A DNA stretch of 64,000 nucleotides from Gorsachius magnificus (GCA_034008185.1 CM067084.1:8451385-8515384), one strand, 5' to 3'. Shown: positions 13,385 to 27,153, counted from the stretch's first letter. Notes: generated by a model not told the origin, from the letters alone. Program-made: numbers and translations.

Positions 13385-15120
13385 TTTCTAAGAAATTAAT
13401 CCCAAACCCGTACCCCCAGAAACCCCTAAAAATATTTACTTTTTTCATAGAAATTACAACCAAACAGAAAGTTCTGGCCTCCTGAATGCGTGCCAGGAAA
13501 GCTCCTACCATCTGCCAGAAAGTGAACTTACAGCAGGGAAAAAGGTGGCTTCAATAAGCCCAAGAAGGGAGCAATAAAAGCAACAAAATTATTATGAACA
13601 GCCTGGTAGGTAGTAATTACGGCCATAAAACCGTTGCTATTTACTCACTCTTTTTTTTTTTTTATAGCTATCATGGCAAAAGAAATGGGAAAAGGATGAT
13701 GAGACTGTTTCAAGAAGTTTTAATAATTTGAGAAGCTCGTCGTGTTCAAGAGAGCTGTTGAGGATGAAAGCATGGAAGGGCTCACTGGGGAATTTGATAA
13801 ACAGGCAGCCTGCTCTGTTTTTTGAGGAAACCTGATAAAGACAACTTATCTGCTGTGTGGGGGAAAAAAAGTCAGTATAATTTTTTTCTGAGTGATGAAT
13901 TCAGAAATGCTTCTTGAGTGGATAAAACCACCAGTATCTATGGGAAGGTTACATAACTGAACTCAATATTTGCATTAACTTAACAGTTCAGACATGGCAT
14001 TAACTCTTGATAACCACTTCGCTGTAAGTAGCTACACTGGGTCAGGGTAGAAGAGTGTACCTTAAAATTTATGATGGAAAGATAACCATAAATTTTCTCT
14101 GATCCTGTGTTACAGAAACCATAAAACCGAAAATCAGAATTATAAATGTAAGTTTTGAAAGGAATACAAACAGAAAAATCATTCTCTAACCCATGAAAGC
14201 TCATACTTGGAAGATCAAAAAACTCCATTTAATATCTGAATAAATTAAATATTTCTATTTTTAAGGGAATTTGAAAATTGTCAAAATTAAAAATTCTTCA
14301 TAGACTACAAGTTGTGAAAGTTTACGTCGGAACAATTAAAGCATATAATTTTTAAAAAATTAGTAACTTATTCAAATAAAATAGTTCATAATGATTTATT
14401 CCTAAACCTAAATGTAAAATAAAATTATAATTAATCATTTAATAAGAAATTTTTTATATCATTGAGACAAATCAAGAAAACATAACAAAACATTACCATG
14501 TTCTTGTATTGAAAATTTCAAAATTAATACTTTCCTGTGACACATTTAAATTTCTAGGAGATTCCTTATTCTTATAAAAATTTGTTCTGGAATTTTGTTT
14601 CATCTGTACTGCAGTTTAATAAACATTATAGAAAGAATTTGGATGTTGTGAAACAGAAGGGCCAGACAGAAATTTTAAAATATCCTCATGACGCATTATA
14701 GCAATGACCAGACATATTCTGAAAATCAGGTGTCTTCAGAATATTAAAAATCCTGCACATAGGTTAACTTCTCAGTTAGAGCTGGGATTTTCAGAGACTA
14801 ATTTTCAATATAAAATGGGTGTCTAAGTTTCTGAGACAAGCTCATGAAAATTAATAACTGTGTCAGTAAGGAACTGTTGAAAGGTTTTATTATAATAGTC
14901 TTGATGGAGACGAGCCAACCAATCCACCTACATATTACAGCACAGCGTATGTATGGATTATGGTTAGATGTTTCAATGCATTGCTGAATCTTTCACTTCC
15001 ATAGCTGAGTTTCAAATAAGATTGGATCGAACACAGTCACTACTAGTAACTTTTCAGTGACTACAGAAATACCTGTAAATTAATTCTTTGGAAAAATAGA
15101 GCTAATTGTTAATTCCCTTT
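13385..15120. other. Very AT-rich DNA, no gene seen
   Basis: Among the most AT-rich parts of the window, especially 14230-14640, with many TAAT/ATTA homeodomain-type cores. No exon, repeat family or RNA gene is recognised. Confidence 0.5.
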
Positions 15121-15141
15121 TATATACATATATATATATAA
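15121..15141. repeat. TA-rich microsatellite
   Basis: A short alternating TA run with one C interruption near its start. Simple sequence with no further structure. Confidence 0.85.
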
Positions 15142-18100
15142 AATAATTCAAGCAAAGGCCTAGTTTTGCTTTAGCAAGCTATGTAGGTAAGATGGTAGTG
15201 CTGCAGGTCTTTTTTATTCACTGCGGACATTTGTATTGCTTTGTGGATTTAAACCCAAAAAGAATAATTAAAATATAACTGCTGACTGAAACTGATGGCC
15301 AAGATTTGTTCCAAAGCAATCCAGCCCCCCTCTGAAATCTTTTGTTACAACATCTCACAGATTTGGTATGTTGATTTGTCTTTTCTGTCCACAGTATGGC
15401 CACAGAAGCTACAAGAACTTAAATGTAAAGAGCCATTCATACAATTAATTGCTCCACGAACCTTGAGTCATAACAGTTCAGACACACCATGGCCACCAAA
15501 AGCTCCTCAACCCAGGAAAGACCCGTGACCAAGTGCAGCTGCAAAAGCATCTTGTACAGGCATTTTGGGGTTTTGTCTTTCAAGGCAGAAGTGCCTAAGG
15601 ACTTCAAGGCTTCTACTTTGCATTCCTCCTTAGCTTGCCATAACTGAGATAGTGACTTAGAAGGAAAGAACAAAGCCGTTTTAAAGGACTACTCTTGTGG
15701 TTTTGCCCAGAGGTGCTGGGAAAGAGAAAGATTAACGTTTTCTAAAGGAAGGTAAAGTAACACGTGAAACAGCATACGTTTTTAATGCATGTGGTTGAAA
15801 AAGTAAATGAAGTTTCAAGGTTTAAAAAAAAATAAATAAAAAGGAAAAATGCATACCTAACCATCTGATTAGGTACAAATAACCCTGCATTCTTCCTGTC
15901 CTAGTGTCACTTTAGAGTTCAATGTCACAACAGAAAAATTATTTAATGTAACAGCCGTACCCATAGCCAGGAGCTTTCCACACCACAGTAGAAAGCTGAG
16001 TTGTGCTTGCGTGCTTTGCTAGGGGGAGCAGCGACCAAGAAGAGATCAAGGAATATAGTGCCTTCAAAGTCTATGCTGAAGACTTCTTTTAGTATTTTCC
16101 ATATATTTTTGCTCATCACCAGCTAGATAGTGAAGAGACTATAGCTAAGTAGTTTAACTAGGAATTAAGTCTAGAAACCAAAGCCAGCCTAGTTCAGTAA
16201 TGACATCAATATCCAATAACCAGGTCACATTATCCACAATTAGTATGGAGTTCCTTGTAGAAAACAACTTTCTATATTATCACCGGACATGAATAAAATC
16301 TGGGATGTATCTAGTTCAATAATGGGTTCAGTCAAGCAGAAAATCAACCAATGCACAGTCTAGCCACTAATCCAGTAACTCTAAAATTCCTGCAGTATGT
16401 CAGGTTATCCATTTCAATCAAACCAGCGGGGAGAAAAAAAAATCCAGAGAGCTGTCTTGCAGAGTGTTTGGAGAAAAGATAATTCCACTCAGACATGAAA
16501 GACTTGAGGCTTTCATCTCCTGAGCAGCGCTCAGTGCAGCAGGTAGGCAGGAAGGGTGTCGGGGGCCCTCCCTTGCCTCTCCTGGTCCTTCAGGTAAGAC
16601 TGCATTTGCTCTGTCTGCCTCATGCCCATTTGTTGGGCACATCTTCCAACATATTTCCTAGACCTGACATGCGGAGTCTTGGCAATTAGCAGAGGAGCTC
16701 TCTCTGGCAATTAATTCTGCATGTGGGCTAAGCAAATTTAAGAAAATCCAGATCGCGGAAGTTCTTATTATTTCAAATGTTTTCCAGCTGTTTTCTGTCA
16801 ATCACAGTGCTTCAGTACACCATGAAAGTACCATGTTGCTGAGAACCTCTGATGCTGCAAAACATTTTCAGATGATGAAGAGCAAGAATCTATTGGAAAG
16901 GATATACTCATACCCCCTAAGGAAAACTCAAAGCAAAGGCTATGCCTAATCTGTCTAATCTGGACATAAAGGGTATTAAGGTCCTGATCTCACAAATCTC
17001 CAACACATTCCAAGCCTCCAGGACTGTTCTGCTTTGCATGGAAACAATATATGAGGAGGAGGGAGAAACACTGGTTTGCTCCCCATCTGTAGTCATAAGT
17101 ACCCAGAGTCCTGCAGTTCAGATAAAGCCAAGGATGACTTATTTGAAATGAAGGTATGGACAGGTATAGGTTCATCTATGAAGCTCACACAAGAACCTCA
17201 TAAGCACATTAGATACCATAGCCTTTAATTCCAGCTATGCATATAGTAATCAACAGCACAATAGACTGAAAGATTTTTTTTCCAATTTATCAATATTATA
17301 TCATTTTTTTCCCCACATGAAACAAACTTAAAATAACAAAAACATCCAAAGCCAGCCATCAGTAAGTGTAGATACGATGGCACACCTACTTTCACTGTTT
17401 TACACAGTAGATAAGGCACCAACTTCTCTCTCAGTGGAGATAATTGCTTGCTTTTTACACTAAACTAAGATGTTATTCAGGCTTGAGAAATACTTCTTTC
17501 CTTTTTTTTAAAAAAAATATTTATGCTACCTCAACCTTTAAAAATAATTGTAGTGAACAAAACAAAGAAAAAAAAAAGACATAATTGAAATTTTTCATCT
17601 TTAACTGATTTGTTTCTTTCTTTTCAAAGCCTAGACTAGCTGTCTTGAAATGCCTTACTATGATATATGCAACCAGACATTGGCATGCCTGTTCAGGACT
17701 TCTGGGAGCTTATGTGGTTATACACTAGACAAATGTCAAGGCCCTTAAATATTCACCGGTACATTCCCTGCGGTTTCATTGCAGAGGTCAAGATTTTAAT
17801 TACCAGGGGCAAATGTATTTTTAAGGTGGGATTATGGATTTACAAGGTTTTTCATTGTGGTTTACTCTTTGTGATCAGCATTGTTAAGAGCTTTAGTAAT
17901 GTATAATTTATTAAAAATAGTCTTTTTCTTCAGTCGTATTTGAAAATGTATTGTTTTGCAACTATATCTTTTCTTCATAAAGTAGTTACAAGTCAAAATG
18001 ACATGCATCAGCAGCCTTTAAGAATAAAAATAAAGCTGCTTTTGAAACTCTGTCCCTCATAGTAAAACAGTTTGCGAGAAGCGTAGTTTTCAATTTGCAT

Positions 18101-18176
18101 GGTAGAGATGCACTAACCGATTGGAAGGCAGTCACTGCCAGGAACATTTGGAGTCAATTACAGCAGGGCTGGAGAA
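15142..18176. other. No gene seen
   Basis: Single-copy DNA. A plus-strand donor-like CAG|GTAAGA at about 16592 follows a GC-richer segment with a short open frame starting at 16495, but I could not build a convincing exon. The block at 17660-17960 has even composition and homeodomain-like cores and could be a conserved non-coding element. That cannot be tested from one sequence. Confidence 0.4.
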
Positions 18177-18231
18177 CAAAAAAAAAAAATAAAAAATATA
18201 TATATATAAAAATATATATAATTTTTTTTTT
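18177..18231. repeat. A / TA / T low-complexity tract
   Basis: An A-rich run, then alternating TA, then a T9-10 run, together about 55 bases of pure A/T. It is partly self-complementary and could form an unstable hairpin. Confidence 0.9.
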
Positions 18232-20743
18232 GAGAAAGTAGTGAAATCTCACGTTTTTCTTGGGTTTGTCAGAAGTGAGGATTTCCTGCTTTTTCTGTTC
18301 TGTCAAAAGGCAGTTTGTCCCAGCAAAATGTCAAGATGTCTTTATCTAAGTAATTGCCCCACTTGCATTCTCAGCAGACCAGAAAGTTGTACTGTTTTCA
18401 TGAGTAATAATGAGAATACTAGAATGTGATTATTAAATGCAGACATCTGAGGGACAGAAATTGTAAAAGAGGAGGACAATTTTCCACTTACACTTATTTA
18501 AATGGCTGCTACTATTATTCCTGGAACTGTCCCATAACTGATGCTATTGGTGGCCACAGACCTCAGAGCCCAGCTCTGTCTTTACGCCATGAGTAACTTA
18601 CCCCATGAGTAGTCCCACCAATTTCGTTCCCTACCCTTCTGAGAGCACTATGGGATAGAATCAGGCCCTTCTGATCTAAAAAAAACTCTCACGGTGGATA
18701 AGTAGAGGTGTTGTGCTTTTCTTAAAAGCATTTTTTAGGCTATAATAAAATATACACGGACTGTAGTTTTCAGTTCATAAAGAAAACTACTGCTTTCTAG
18801 GTTGAAAAAATGATCTCCAATGAATAATAATGTCCTTGCTTGTGGCTTCAGAACTTAAACCCCATAGGTTTTCACCTTTTTCAATCCCATAGAGCAATTC
18901 CTTTCCCCATAAACTAAAGCTCCAGCCCGTATCAGTTTTATTATATACCTTTAAAATGTCATTTTAGGCTAAAAATGTGCTAAATGAATTTTAAGCATGT
19001 TCTACCAATCATAAAAAGAAAACTACGTATAGACCTCCACAGACAACATAGAGTACAGAGATCGCGTCACGTTGGGAAAGAAAACGGCCATAGCTGTTCA
19101 TGGACCACTGATGAGCCAAGCTCTTCTTGGTTCCTCCAAACAAACCCAGTATTTTTCCTTTCGCTCCACCTCTGTGCCCCTAGCGCACAGAGGCTGCGTT
19201 GCCGTGTGCGTAGCCAAAACGATCACACTTGACTTCTGAGCAGGTTGGGACAGCTGTCATGCGGCTGGAAAGGCACCTCCTGGAGTGAACTGGGGGACGA
19301 GAGGGTGTCACTGGGAGCTACACTAGGGAAGCACAGGTTTCCCTGCACAGGATGAAGGTCTATGGCCTGGCGTTAGCAAACTCTAAGTAGACAAGTTCTC
19401 ATTGCAACAACAAAAAAGCACATTTCTTGAGCTGGCACAGTCTCTCGTGTAAGTTTTGCAATCTTGTATCTCACCAGAGCTATAAAAGGAGGCCCAGAAC
19501 GTGATCTCATTTCCACCACATCTGGAACGATTCCACTGGAGTCACTAAAATCCCTCTCTCGTGCCTCCAGAACAACAGTCTGCAATTACTTCAAAACCTG
19601 CTAGCCACCAGAAAGGATGGCAGGAATTCTCCTTTTCTAGGGGCACATTTGGCTAAAACATGCAAACCCATGTCCCACTAGCTTTTGGAGTTGCTATAGA
19701 TCCCCATTTCACTCCACTGAAATTCAGACAATTTCATTTTTAGATGCCTCATGGGTTGATTGCAAAGTATGGAGTCGCTGAAGTTTTTAGCTCTTGCTGC
19801 TAGTCCTAAGGTGCTCAATATTAATGAGAAGCTTGAATACACATGAAAAGCTACATCACAGACAATACACACAATCCCACAGCAATGAGGATAACCTGAA
19901 TTTATAAGTACTGTGTGACAAGAATTACTGCAAAGTATCTTTTTTTTTCAAAAGTCCCTAAAATTTTCCTCAGAAGAAAATGCAATTTTCTGCAATTCTT
20001 TGTTAGCCCTGATTATCAGGATTTCCGCTACTTTCAAAAGTAATTGCTGTTTTCATTGGGGAGGACAGCTGATGGGATACATTCTCTCACAGAAAAATTA
20101 GCATTATAATTGAAATGGCATTCCAGTCTGGTACCTTACTGGCACAAATCAAGCACAACCAAACCAACACAACTCATTGTACGGCCATCTCAAACTAAAG
20201 GCCATACATTTACACCACCATTTATTCACACTGATTTATTTATGTGTATTTCTAGAAAAACTTCACGTATTTCTCTGCACAGGACACATTTCTTGGTCTA
20301 AGTAACATCTCTTTAGTCTTTTCTATTCAATATTTTATCAGAAGATGTGTGACAAAAACTTAATCTTGACTTCAATGTCTTAATGAAATTAAAGGTGCTA
20401 ATTCCATTTATAGACAAGAATATGAAAACTGAAGGGAACCAAGATGACAATTTCTCTGGTCACCAACTGCCAAGAAAATTTCTAATTTTACTTTGCTGAA
20501 ACCTGGGAAATATGTTGTTAGCACTTCCCTGTCTCCTTCTCCAGGCATTATTAGAAGGAGAGTTGGCAAAGTCTCATTTTATTTATTTCATTCAAAGACC
20601 TCCTCACCCTTCCTTGGCTTTTTTTTTTTTCCCCCCTTCTTTCTCCTCCCACCCACTCCCAGTCACAAAGCTTTCTGTAAATTATAGTAAGCTTCACAGC
20701 TCTGTGGGTTTAAAAAATACCCTCATAAAATAAAGCCTTTTTT
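18232..20743. other. No gene seen; weak old-repeat traces
   Basis: Single-copy sequence. Near 18588-18611 the 9-mer ccatgagta occurs twice with a 15-base period, perhaps a trace of an old amniote repeat. A CpG-richer stretch at about 19060-19225 has around nine CpG. A good TATA match (gctataaaagg) at about 19478 lacks a matching first exon. Confidence 0.4.
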
Positions 20744-20760
20744 AAAAAAAAAAAAAAAAA
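20744..20760. repeat. A17 homopolymer
   Basis: An uninterrupted A run following a T-rich stretch. No retroposon body is recognised upstream. Confidence 0.9.
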
Positions 20761-21430
20761 CAAAAACAGAACACATGCAGGGTGCATAAGAGAGATGTGA
20801 AAATGCTCTCATTTGACTACTCTCACTTGAGGGCAATTTTGGGCAACAGACGAAATTCATAAAGAACACAAGGAATAAATTAGCAGGTCATCAACGTCTT
20901 TGCAGCCACAGAACATAAGGAGAAAAATGACAAGGAAGAGTTAGGTTAGGTGAATCAATGGATAAGTTAAATATATTTAAAAAAAAAAAAGACAAGAGGG
21001 TCACTGTTTGTTTGGTCCTCCTTAACTAAAATCATTTGGGGTTTTTTTTTTGTTTTGTTTTTTCCTACATCTCCTCAGTGCTGAGTGCCTGCCTTGGGTC
21101 TCCCAGAGCCTGCTCTCAGAGCTGAGTATTTACACTTCCAAATAAAGTGCTAAAGCATGGTCTCGCAGTCAGGTTTGATATACCTCAAACAGTCACCCAA
21201 AGCACGTCACCCCGCATTAGTGGAAACATTTGGAAACAACGGTTTAGTATGGCACACTGTGTGAAAGAGAAAATAACGCGAAATTTTTACCTTGCAATGA
21301 CTATGTGTAAAGTAAGTATTTTACAAGCCTTGTTACATCAGATTCCTTCGAAATGTGAGGGATTTGTCCGTTCTTTGAGCAGAAAGTAACGTTTCCTGCT
21401 TTCAACTGTCTTATTGTTACCAGATCTAAT

Positions 21431-21444
21431 GCTGCTGCTGCTGC
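21431..21444. repeat. Short GCT trinucleotide run
   Basis: Between four and five GCT units. Too short to be notable beyond simple sequence. Confidence 0.85.
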
Positions 21445-21744
21445 AGAAACAAAGTGAATACATCAACAAATCAACAAGGAAAGATTTATATTTCTTAGTA
21501 AGTTAAATGAATAGAAAATGACCCGTCTGCAGTGGTCTCATGCCAAAACTGGGGGTTAAAAACAACTAAATAATAGGAATATAGCACCTTGCTGCTACAG
21601 CTTAAGCATTCAGAAAGTCACCATGTGCTTGACATATGCTAAAGGTCACAGGCAGCCAATGGCAAAACATAAGAGAGTTTCTAAATGTTATAAACGATCA
21701 TCTTACAGCTAAAAAGGCACTGAACCCAACACGTAATAGATTTT

Positions 21745-21860
21745 AACACTGGAAAGACCTAAACTATGATTATCTTCTAGTCTGATCTCCTGCAGTAAGT
21801 ATTTGGACCGGTTGTAACTGATAAAAGATGACTTACCCTGTTTCCATATATCATCCACCC
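21745..21860 (+). mobile_element. Possible ancient CR1-type LINE 3' relic
   Basis: The stretch around 21750-21793, including gattatcttctagtctgatc and the following tcctgca, resembles the 3' untranslated region of old amniote CR1 elements (the type with a 'gatcatctagtctgacctcctgca' core). Similarity fades downstream, so only a short diverged piece is supported. A decayed LINE tail carries no coding capacity. A RepeatMasker search with amniote CR1 consensus sequences would decide. Confidence 0.4.
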
Positions 21861-22416
21861 TCAGATAAAACAGCATCCTCTGAAAAAATAGTTTGCAGAT
21901 AACCCTTGGATAATGTACAAATTAATGTATAAAGCATCTGGCTCCAGACAGCGGGCAAGAGCTACAGCAGATTCCCACCCTCTCAGCCCTCTCCATAGGA
22001 CCCTTTTCTCCATCCCACCACCCCACCTCCCACACGCTCTTCCTTTAGCCCTTGACTCCTGACACTTACAGGTCAATAAATCATTTCAGTGTGGAGAGCT
22101 GTGATGGCTGCTGGAGGCGCGAGGAAGCCGGGAGCACAGAAAGAGGGAGGTGAGCCACAGAGAGGATGGGGGAAGGCAGCACCAAACACCGACTGAGACA
22201 GCAGGACATGGAAAGGAAAAAAGCTTGTCCTCGTGGGGCAATGTGTGGCATGTGGGGGGGCAAAAAAAAAAAAAAAAATCACACTAACCTTTTTTTTTTA
22301 TGGTTTGACGGCTCACTCTTCTTGCTGGGGTCAGGTTGGCATACGAAAGGAAACTCTGGAATTAAAAATCGCCTTGTTATTGTCATGTACATAATAACCT
22401 GTGCTGCAGAGTAATT

Positions 22417-22439
22417 CCTAAGTATGGTAAATACTTAGG
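22417..22439. repeat. Perfect 9-bp hairpin
   Basis: Arms cctaagtat and atacttagg are exact reverse complements separated by five bases (ggtaa). Small inverted repeat with no known associated element. Confidence 0.85.
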
Positions 22440-25344
22440 TATGTGTGACCAAGTTTATTTATATAAGTAAATGCCTATAAATATTGGAATTTCACATAAA
22501 ACGTCAAAAGTTCACATTTCCATATTAAAGAAAGTAATTCCAAAATAAGCCCTGATTTAGTGTGCTTTTGTGTGTAAGAGTCTTCAGCACTTGACCCCAG
22601 GTTCTCTCTCAGCTCATTTTTTCCACAGTACTTTTAGTTTTTCCCCCAGTTTCTAATTTAATCCTTTCCATACCCACAGATTGTTCTCTTTATTAATTAA
22701 CAACTGGACCAGAGTTAATTTATACTAGTCAGCTGGCTAATATGGCATTTAGACTGCTCAGCCCAAGAGCCAAGTCAGACAGGACAACTGCTGAGCTCAG
22801 ACTTTAGGAAGGAGGAAGCAGAAAAAGCAGGGGACACTGACTTGAAGCTCTCTCCTTTACTTATCCACCAAGTTTTACCTACCTTGAAAAGCAAACTTTT
22901 TTTTCTGAGCGCTTTCTACCACTTTAAAATGTTCTTGAAACTGCCAAACAGGTCATCGATGGATGAAGACATAGAGCCCAACAGCATGGTAACATAAACT
23001 TTGTTTCCCCTGGTTCTCAGTTTTTGCACAATGCAAAGGTACTGGTTTTTGTTTGGTTTTTTTTTTTCTTTTTTCTTTTTTTTAATCTTCACAACTCATA
23101 TCAGCCTTCCAGTCAGGAAATAAAATATTTTGGCATGTGCTTTGTTCTTTATTTTGACTGAGCTCATCCTTATTTGATGCAGCACCAAAGCCTATCCCTG
23201 AAGTTACATGAGAGCTGCAGGATATGACTCCTTCTGTGATTAAAGTTTAGCTCTCATGAAATTGGACTAATTGCATTAGAAAAGGGTATGTATGCACACC
23301 ACAAAATACTTGTCTGCAGGCTTTATTGCGCTTTATTAAAGCAAGAGGCAGGAATAGATGCAAAAAATTTAAGTCAGACTGTGGCAACTGAATCAGTAAC
23401 TAAAATTTAAGAAGAGATATGTAAATGTTATAGCTACTGAAGATTTGCTTAACACTACGAGGAAAGAATTCTGGTTAGTCTTCGACATGAATGTCACTGC
23501 CTGTGCTGGTTCCGGCTCCTCGATATACTGTCAGTAACACCATTGAGTTTATTGATTAACAGATTATTGTTAGATTACTACAGACCTCACCCTGGGCTGA
23601 TACAAGAAAGCATATTAGTGCCTTTCTTGCAACTATGTTGCAAGTATGTCACTCCATACGCCAATGGACTTCTCCTTGGTGGCAATGGTTACCAAGCAAA
23701 CGACGTTTTCCTCTTTCAGCCTTTGGCAGGTACAGCCAAAACAGTGTGGATGAAGCACACGAGGGTTTTGTGCTGCTCTGTGGAAAAAAAAAAAAAGACC
23801 TGCCCATTTGAGTTCCTTGAGGTTCCAAGGCTTTCTTAGGTTGCAAATACTTCTCTCTTACCTTAGGATGTAGCCTCTCTTAACAAAATATTCCAGTGGC
23901 AGATGGATCTGTCACTTTCAATTATCTGGTTTGGGGGAAGACAACTTCATTACATTAAACAAGAGAGTTGTATAAAAACTTCCAAGTAGGTTTTTTTTTT
24001 TTCACAGAAAAAAGGCTATTTACCAAATTTGAAAATCATACGGGCATGTCTTGATGTTCAAGCTATTTTAGCTATTATGAAGTTTGAAAGGGAATCTTCT
24101 AAGCTTAGAGGGAATGCATTTATTTTCCCACATCTTACTTTTCAGTAAGGGAGGGGAAGGAAGAAGAAAAAAAGATGAAAACAGGAAACATTCAATTTCT
24201 TTTTCCAAAACTGTCAGCAATTTTGGATAACTATATCTTTGTATTATTTCCAGTAGATCTCTTAAACAATATTTTTATCCTTGCATCCAAATTGCAAGTG
24301 AGCTAATATCTAAAATAACCTTCTAGAATTCTAAAAGGATTTTCAAGAGAGATTGCTCATTTGCAGTTCAATTGTCTTTAATTACAGCCCAGAGTAAGAG
24401 ATGACAATTTCTTGCTCCTTCCCCCCTTTTATGGGAAGAGGGACTGAATTACTTAGAGTTACACTCAGCAAAATAATCGGGTGATTAAAGCAGAATCAGG
24501 CCACCTGCATACAACCACTGAGATTAAAAAACCCAAACCAAAACATACACATTTGGCTGCACTGGAAGTGTCTAAACCCACCACCCGCAGCTATGTTTGA
24601 CCAGAAAGCGCTATAAAAGCTTGACACCTTCCCAACCACTGTGGGTTGACCTTTATCCACTAGATATCCAACAGATACTCAAAAGCCATTTTTCATAGTA
24701 TAATGATAGGATACAACCACCCACAAATAAAATGTCTTGCTGACGCTGCCACACCGCAAGAGTTACACCACGGCCTGGGAAGGTGGATGTCTCTGCTCAC
24801 AGTTTCAGAGCAATTGGAAGCTCGGGATAAAAAGGAGCGAGGGAGAGGGTGAGGGTGAAGGATGCAAAGGGGTATCTCTGGGTACTCTTGCTGATGATTT
24901 ACTCTGTTGTGGCAAATCACTGAGAAAAGAAAAGCATACGGCTGGGATGTGGAAGACCTGGCATCAGCTGAAAGCCTATTTTAATATCCTATCTAAAACC
25001 AGCTGGATGCTAAGCTCAGAAACAGGCTTCAGAACACAAATGGGAACATAACCTTCCCATCGCAAAGTGGATGCCACAACCACCAGGCTGCAGAGCTACG
25101 CTCCCTGTAAAATGCACTTGCACACAGGTGCATACCCTCCTATGCTCAAATAAAAAGTGGGAACCAATAGGAAGTCCACTCTTTAAAAATTAAATAAATA
25201 CATAAACCCACATTTGACAGAATTCTAACTTTGGACAGAGTTCTCGGTGTTTGCACCTTAAGGGGAAGATTCATGGTCTTCAGAAGTGAACTGAAATACC
25301 TTCACGTAGTCCAGATAGCACAGAAGAAACCGCAGGGCTGTACA
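22440..25344. other. No gene seen
   Basis: AT-rich single-copy DNA with T-rich tracts near 23050-23085, 23990-24005 and elsewhere. A G-rich purine run (gagggagagggtgagggtga) lies at about 24838-24857. No exon or repeat family is recognised. Confidence 0.5.
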
Positions 25345-25570
25345 CCAAATTATGCAGCATCCCACCGATGGGACGGAGTGGTACAGCCCTCAGGTCCTGG
25401 CGGGCTTTCTCCAGAGCACACTCTCAGGCCCCTGCTCCGGCCGATCACCGCACCCAGAGCTCCGCCCTGCAATGACACCCTACGCGCCCAGCACCTCCTT
25501 ACAGAGCTCCAAAGGCTTTTGTCAGACGCAGCTTTTCATTAACCTGCTGGGGGCTCCCAGCCGGTTGCTT
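25345..25570. other. CpG-rich patch
   Basis: I count 11 CpG in about 225 bases, including a tight cluster near 25436-25450. The plus-strand open frame across it (25231-25542) has no recognisable domain and overlaps another plus-strand frame, so it is probably compositional. It could be an old GC-rich retroelement, an orphan regulatory island or an untranslated exon. Confidence 0.45.
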
Positions 25571-26672
25571 TGGCTGGTGAATAGGTGAAATGGGCTTATG
25601 AATCCCCAGCCACCTTTGCTTTCTCTTCAGCCACTAACTCTGTCATTCATCTGGGAAAGGAATAAATAAGGTACTCTCTGCCATCCAGTAAGATTCAAGC
25701 TACTTTTCAAAACATAAAACCTTTCTTTAAAAGAAATCCCATGTTAGAGTTCCCCAGAATGTGTCAGAACTGCATTTCACGTCATAGGCAAAATGTTTCT
25801 TATTTACTCTACTACTCGTGCATTTACCTTGCTGCCCACAGGACCAGCTCTCTCACACATCCGCTGAGATAGCTACGTACACGTGGCTTTCTGATCATTT
25901 CAGTGAGGCGTATACTTTTGCAGGATTATGGATTTGTGATTAAACTTTTTTCTACTTGATGTTGTTGCATTAATTTAACCAGGTTAGGAATTTAGCATCA
26001 TGAGCAGTAGCTATCCAGATTCTTTAGCAGATTCTTTATCTAATTATTTCTGAAGATGAGCATTACATGTGTTTTACTCCAAGTAAACCCCCCCCAATTT
26101 TGATTTTACTTCTCAGAAGTAAATGAAAAGAAAGTAATTGAACATTTCCTGGTGGTCTTCCAGCAAATGGGCATCTTTCACCATCCAAAATGACTAAGCA
26201 GAAAATAGCTTGTTATTTTAAGTATATTTGGAGTGCCTTCCCCCCACCCCCATTCTGATTTGTAGGTGGAGTTTCTATTGCTCCTTTTTTTCTACAAATT
26301 AGAGTAAGTGCTTTAGCAGCACAATCAGCTTCACATATTATGGCAAGTGGCCTGGCATACTGCCAGTTCGATACTTCATTATAGAAGCAAAAAGACTTGT
26401 ACAAATACTTACTCCTCATGAAATCTGCAAATTGAACCCACATCAGCCTTTTAATACCAAATCCTATTTATTTTTTCAATGTAATTTGTTTAAGCTGAAT
26501 ACAGGCTGCATTTTGGCACTATTTTTCTATTTTGTTTCATTTCATCACATATGCCACAATTAATCATCCAAAGTTATGAAATCGTCAAAGCCAGATTACT
26601 GAAGGTTTTAAACAGTGGCTTTTAATACTGAGACAAATCAAACTTTCTTGTAAAACACTGCATTCAGTGAAG

Positions 26673-26680
26673 ATTTGCAT
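26673..26680 (+). promoter_or_regulatory. Octamer (POU) motif
   Basis: A perfect ATTTGCAT octamer, the recognition motif of POU-domain factors (OCT family), followed by ggga. The same 12-mer atttgcatggga recurs at 27146. Single octamers are common by chance. The shared flank makes this pair slightly more notable. Confidence 0.25.
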
Positions 26681-26752
26681 GGGAGAAACTCCAGCCGTTC
26701 ATAAACTAGAATGAAATTAAAATCTACTGGAAATGCATCATTCCCTTTTTGA

Positions 26753-26769
26753 TTTTTTTTTTTTTTTTT
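26753..26769. repeat. T17 homopolymer
   Basis: An uninterrupted run of 17 T. Confidence 0.9.
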
Positions 26770-27145
26770 AATCTAACTACCATGTCCAGCATTATGTGTA
26801 CACTATCATGGATTAGACAGGACTCTGCCTGCTCCTCACATAACGGAAACACCAGACATTTTTCAGGCTAGAAATGTGGCTTTACGTAATTTATTCTTTT
26901 TCATATGGGTACCTTCATTTTTCTTTCTCATGTTAAAAATGGTATAAGGTGAGATCAAGTTTGTAATAGAGTTCTTCAAAGAAAATACACCATTGCCTTA
27001 ACTTTGCCCATCAAGACAACTTTGCTGTCCCATAAAGATCTTCCTAATGAACTCCCTTTTAGGCTGCCAATTACAGCATGGCTATTTCCTGAAGATAATT
27101 GATCAGAGCACAAAATCCTCATTAAGCACTATAAGAGTTCTTCAA

Positions 27146-27153
27146 ATTTGCAT
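27146..27153 (+). promoter_or_regulatory. Octamer (POU) motif, second copy
   Basis: A perfect ATTTGCAT octamer followed by ggga, matching the 12-mer at 26673. Neighbouring TAAT-type cores (caattac, attaagca, gtaattgc) fit a developmental enhancer, but conservation cannot be judged from one sequence. Confidence 0.25.

Noticed and set aside
18560..18680. Possible ancient amniote repeat (duplicated ccatgagta, 'aatcaggccctt' motif)
   Set aside because: Only short word matches. Alignment too weak to call a family without a library search.
19478..19486. TATA box match (gctataaaagg)
   Set aside because: No matching initiator and first-exon donor found nearby. Isolated TATA matches are expected by chance.
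24610..24618. TATA-like gctataaaagc
   Set aside because: No supporting initiator, donor or ATG pattern. Treated as chance.
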